From: Ceratotherium simum simum
Taxonomy: Eukaryota > Chordata > Mammalia > Perissodactyla > Rhinocerotidae
Direction of reading: 5' to 3'
Length of the DNA stretch: 64,000 nt
Assembly (NCBI RefSeq): GCF_000283155.1
Contig: NW_004454217.1
Span: 2,013,278 to 2,077,277, forward strand
The notes under the pieces are model-generated. The model saw only the letters and a list, made by a program, of their open reading frames with translations. It searched no databases and was not told where the DNA came from. Below, piece after piece: positions 59,819 through 64,000 of the stretch. Position 1 is the stretch's first letter, and each line of letters starts with the position of its first letter. Position numbers and translations under genes: made by a program.

Positions 59819-60429
59819 CTTCTTGCTGCTGCTACTGCTGCTATTGTCCTTGTTTCTAAACATCCCTCTTTTTCTTTCTTTTATTTTTTCTTCTGCATCA
59901 AGTATTTCCAGGCCTCTTCTTACTTCACTGTTAAATTTACTTCTAAACTTAAGGAGTATTCAGGATTCGAGTATAATTCATCAAATACAGAACTTGAAAT
60001 GTTTGGTGCACCCAGGACTTACATGTTCACAAGGCCATCTTCAAGACTCTGCTGACCTTCTCTGTCTCTATCTCTATCTTAATTGCTGTGTTTGTCCCCA
60101 TCTCCATCTCCATCTATCTCAGTCTCAAGATACAACTTGTCAGGTGTTCATATAAAATGTAGGTTTTAAACTTTTTGGAACTGGTTTTACTTTCCGTATA
60201 AGTCCCCATCCTACTGGATGTTGAAGAAATTTAAATTTTCCAATTAGTAATATGCTGGTCTCTCTTGGTTTATTCTTTTTCTATGAAATTTGCAGTCAGT
60301 TCTAAGCTCATCTCCCTACTATAGCTGGTTTAAATAGTTGCTGTTTGCATAGCTCAGTCTATTTTAGAGAAATCTTTAGTCTGTCAGATGTCCTTCCACT
60401 AACTTGGCTGTTCTCCAAGATGGTGACAC
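59819..60429. other. Pyrimidine-rich single-copy DNA
   Basis: Several short CTG, TTC and (CTCCAT)n-like runs, for example around 60055-60125. The 128-codon plus frame at 59769-60155 starts in the SINE and crosses these runs; its product is Leu/Ser-rich and I do not call it a gene. Confidence 0.45.
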
Positions 60430-60605
60430 CAGTCTTCCCAGCACATTAGAATCACCTGACTGAGGGACTTTTAAAATTCTGATACCCAGGTCACCCCACC
60501 CCCCCACATCAATCATATCAGAATCTCTGAGACTGGGATCACAGAATCAGTTTTTGTAAAGCTCCCAAGGTGTCTGCAAAGTGCAGCAAATATAGAGACC
60601 CTCCG
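60430..60605 (+). mobile_element. MER5A-like hAT element
   Basis: 'gcacattagaatcacctgac', 'gggacttttaaaattctgat', 'cccaggtcaccccacccc', 'atcagaatctctgagactgg', 'aaagctcccaaggtgtctg'. More complete than the fragment at 30660. Confidence 0.85.
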
Positions 60606-60779
60606 TACCTAGAAACATCTTACAGTCACCTGGGCCACTCAACATGCACCTAAACATACCTGGGACCTATTAAGTCCACAGAGCCAGGCCAATCCCGGGC
60701 TTGGGAGCAAGCTTGTCTTTATTCACTGTGATTTGGGGTGATTTAAGGAGCACAAAGGCAATACTAATAAAAGTAAATA

Positions 60780-60985
60780 TTATTGTGCACTCACTATACA
60801 CCACTTATCATTACTAAGTGCTTATGTAGCTTCTTCATTGCAACCCCAACTGCAAGTATTGAGCCATTTACAGATGGAGAAATTGAGGCTTAGAGAAGTT
60901 AAGTAATGTGTCCAAGGTCATAGAGAGCTTAATGTTCTTCTGATGCTAAAACCTCTGCTCATAACCATATACTATATTGACTCCC
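60780..60985 (-). repeat. MIR SINE, antisense
   Basis: 'taagtgcttatgtagcttct', 'ccatttacagatggagaaat', 'tgaggcttagagaagttaag', 'tgtccaaggtcatagagagc'. Confidence 0.88.
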
Positions 60986-63860
60986 TACATTTATGATACT
61001 TAGAATTGTCGCACTACTCTGGTGGGTCAAGAGAGTAACTAGTTAGTCATCATAGCTCCGTGGTCCCTTCTGCCTTCTCCACTACATGTCTTCCACCCAT
61101 TTGGACTTGCCTAGTTCAAGGTTTGACCCTACCCGGTCCTGTTGCTCCACACCTTCCACACGCAGATGCTGCCAGATTCTTACATTTGACTATTGATAGC
61201 TCACTTAGCCTTCATGAGTCAGTCTCTTTTCCTTTGGAAGAGTCACTGGACACTGGACCTACTGCTGATGTTGGCTCATGCTATCATGGGTCTTTGATAT
61301 TGCCCTTGTTCAAATATGCACCCTTCACTAAAGCTTAGAAGACCATACTGTCACATTGGTTTTAATAACTAACTCCTCAGAGAGCAAGCACTTGGTAATT
61401 TCTTCTGCCTCAGGAACACATGATTCTCCCTTCCTTCCTTATTCTTTGTTATTAGCCCAAAGGAACAATTTCAGAATATCTGCCTTAAGAACTCTTAAGA
61501 TTGAGTTGTTCTTTTTATGAGAGAATGTTAAGGCAGTGTTTACCCTCTTTCAAATCAAATGGACTTGCAAGAAAATGACTCCATCAAATCATTTGTTCTA
61601 AGCCTCTCTGATCTCATGACATTTTAATGCAAACTGTAACAATATTTTCTCCAAATTCTTTATAGTTAATGTTGTTTAAATTATTCTCCATTATATAGTT
61701 TACGGAAATACATTCTCCTATATAAAAATGAGCGTAATTTTTAGCAGCAGACTGCATTTAATACGTTAGATTTAATAAACAAAGTCACATTTGTATGTGG
61801 GGCATTTTCCCAAAACATAATCAAGTATGACAGGTTGGTTATGAGGAGCTCAGTTCCTTGATGTATGTATCAGCTTAAGAGCTTGTCACCTACCTTGACG
61901 CATTAATTCTAGTACTTTGTGTAAGTGAAACTTCCTGTTGTCTGCAAAACACTGAGCCTTTTAACACACGACAAGCCTTTAGATCACGTTGCTTCTGTGA
62001 CTGCACATTCTGAATGCAAACACACCTCTGCAGTGGGTTGCTGGCTTCAGAAATTAACATAAGAAATGCTTTTTGCACTATCATGTCAGCTGTGTGTAGG
62101 AAACGTGTTTGGTGCTCGTAATCTCAACTTCTGCTGTTTTTAGCAGATTTACCGGATTCCAAGATGAATTTTAGAAAATGATTTCATACTCAAGGTCAGA
62201 TTGCTTTTTTTTAGCCAATAAATGATGAGTGAACTAGCATTTTGCAAAAACCTGCTTTAGATAATGGGTTCTCTTCTGCCCTGCTAACTGCCCTAGTTAG
62301 ATAATTAGACTTTGTGGTTAAGGTCAGATTCAAGGGAAAGAATTTACACTGCATTGCTTGAATCTGGTCTAAATTGTATGTAATGCTAGAAAATAGTAAT
62401 TACCCAATGCACCTCTAATGTGTAACCATTGGGGGAGTGACTGTGAAATTTTAAATTAAGAATAATTTTATGAGGTTAACTTGGGAACAGATTCATGAGG
62501 ACTCAAAGTCAATTTTGCTTTAAATTCAGCAGGCTGTTTCCTTAATTTCTTATAGGTTTATTATTTATAAACCTTGCTTGATGCCTTGTCATCTCAGAAA
62601 GACCAGGCAGTATATCTCTTCCCAAGGCTCACCCCTTACTACTTTGTCCAGTAAGACAAATTCGTCTCTGATCTGTTTTCTTTCACCTTCTTCTTACTGG
62701 AACCCTTCCTATAATTCAGAGATCATCCTTCCATCGCCTTCTGGTGTTTTATCTCTGCTAATTCCAGACAAGACTTTAGCTGATACTAGTTTAAGTTATT
62801 TGACTCTGGAAGCAATTGGTTTAAACTCAATGAATGTTCAAGAACAACCCTAATTTTCTGCTGATGTTTATGGAAAATAGATGAATGTTTGACATCATCC
62901 ATACCCTAAAAACAAATTTATAAACTATTTGAGAGTCATATGAAAAAACTCATAAGAAAATGCAAGAATATAATTGAATATAATAAAATGATGCCACTTA
63001 ACTTAGATACCTGTGACATAGAATTTACTGGTTATTTTATAGTAATTTATACACTCTTCTCAAAAACTCACCAGAACACCCAAGCATCTCCTAAACGGCT
63101 AAGCCTATTTACCAGGCTTTGGCAAAAGAGAATTTTATTGAAACAGAACATCAGATGATATTAGATTTCTGAAGCAGACACACACAATGGTCTAGATTCC
63201 TGCAGTGTCTTTCAATTTCTTGCAAAGAATCCTCTCCAGCATTGTGTTCATTCTCTGCAGGAAGAATTCTCTGCTGATTGAGGTCATTTTCTCCTGCATC
63301 ACTTGTGGCTGGAGTAAGAACTGTTGGCATTGTCAGATCACCTGTCCCTACTGGTGTCCCAGATGCTTACAACTCCCTTGGACATGACATATGTTAATAG
63401 GAGGTCCCTTCTGATCAGTGACTGGAAATCTTTAAACAGATCCAAAGGACACAATATCAAAATAATGTACAATCCTTTTCAAGAGAGGATAATTGGCAAA
63501 CTTATACCACTAAGTTGAAAAAGATATACATATAGGTATATAAGTCCTATTTTTTTATTTTTTCTCAAGCCCCTTAAAATTTTATCAGAGATTGGCATTG
63601 TTCTAATCATATACCCTTGGAAAAGTCTATTACTCACTCAAGAATTTAGCCTTAACTCACAAGTTGGGAGTCATCACATTTTTATCTGATTTCTGTTCCA
63701 CATAAGTATATAAATACATCCAATGCTTGATTTATAAAGACAATTGTAGCAAAAGCTTGTAGCTTGAAGGGGATGGGCAACGGAGGGGAAAACTGGAGGC
63801 AGAGTAAAGACTTGGGGGTGCTTAGCAATGGTCTATTGAAAACTCTGAGCAGGAACAGCG
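60986..63860. other. Single-copy DNA, no gene seen
   Basis: About 2.9 kb without recognised repeats. Frames of 60-103 codons at 61060-61338, 62578-62853, 62940-63158, 63205-63518 (+) and 63682-63993 (-) show no known domain. Around 61700-62560 the texture is like conserved non-coding DNA, with homeodomain-, RUNX- and nuclear-receptor-like motifs. Confidence 0.45.
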
Positions 63861-64000
63861 GGGAGTCAAGATGGCGGCGTAGGCAGACTCTGAACTCACC
63901 TCCTCCCATGGACACAGCCAATTTACAACTACTCGTGGAAAAATTACCCCTGAGACAGAACTGAAAACTGGATAAGAGGAACTCCTGCAACAACGGACAA
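63861..64000 (+). mobile_element. L1 LINE 5' end, runs off the window
   Basis: Starts 'gggagtcaagatggcggcgt' and continues 'agactctgaactcacctcct', 'cagccaatttacaactactc', 'attacccctgagacagaact', which is the L1 5' UTR as seen in laurasiatherian genomes. A 5' end at this position means the element is not 5'-truncated, so the rest of L1 should follow to the right. The small frames across it are not genes. Confidence 0.88.

Noticed and set aside
59769..60155. 128-codon plus frame with a hydrophobic Leu run, possibly a signal or membrane segment
   Set aside because: The frame begins in an ERE SINE and the Leu run is encoded by a CTG/CTT-rich simple tract.
60905..60925. Nuclear-receptor half-site 'ccaaggtcat'
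   Set aside because: It is part of the MIR consensus and so common that it carries no specific signal.

Overview
This is a stretch of mammalian nuclear DNA, most likely from a horse or another perissodactyl. The diagnostic clue is five copies of a tRNA-derived SINE of the equine ERE type, each with a GGCCGGCC-like head, a tail built from 'CCCTGAGCTAACATC'-type motifs (or the complement) and its own target-site duplication. Other interspersed DNA is the usual placental mix: MIR, L2, L1 of several ages, ERVL-MaLR-type solo LTRs and short hAT-type DNA elements. The sequence is AT-rich and CpG-poor; CpGs are mostly confined to the SINEs and to the L1 5' end at the right edge.

No gene was recognised. 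No open frame looks like a known protein, no run of frames resembles spliced exons, and no tRNA, rRNA or known ncRNA gene was seen. The longest frames (up to 174 codons) lie on L1, SINE or LTR sequence or on unrecognised single-copy DNA, with no supporting codon pattern. The window is best read as intergenic or deep-intronic DNA.

Layout. 0-9.4 kb: MIR, LTRs on both strands, one ERE inserted in an LTR, two old L1 3' ends. 9.4-16.8 kb: mostly single-copy DNA with L2, MIR and DNA-transposon remnants, an unusual 30-bp hairpin-forming tandem repeat, an LTR and an ERE. 16.9-18.2 kb: 5'-truncated L1. 18.2-22.3 kb: largely repeat-free, holding an X-box-like palindrome, an AP-1/MARE-like site and three CACGTG E-boxes. 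22.3-28.3 kb: MIR, LTR plus ERE, a 2.1-kb antisense L1, further LTRs. 28.3-36 kb: MIRs, a young-looking L1 3' end with a G-quadruplex motif, single-copy DNA. 36-41.4 kb: antisense L1/HAL1-like DNA with an internal gap and a nested hAT element. 42-44.8 kb: an old mammalian repeat split by a solo LTR with intact duplication. 45-56 kb: single-copy DNA with MIR, L2 and two more copies of the same hAT family. 56-60 kb: an ERE, an L1 that appears 5'-inverted, another ERE. 60-63.9 kb: MER5A-like element, MIR and single-copy DNA with regulatory-looking motifs. 63.86 kb to the end: the first 140 bases of an L1 5' end that runs out of the window.

The most useful observations are structural: insertion footprints that date and order the repeats, dinucleotide arrays expanded at the same L1 position in two copies, a candidate twin-priming inversion, a convergent pair of CTCF-like motifs, and motif clusters in single-copy DNA. 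All family names come from recognition by eye, not a database search, so subfamily names are withheld where uncertain.
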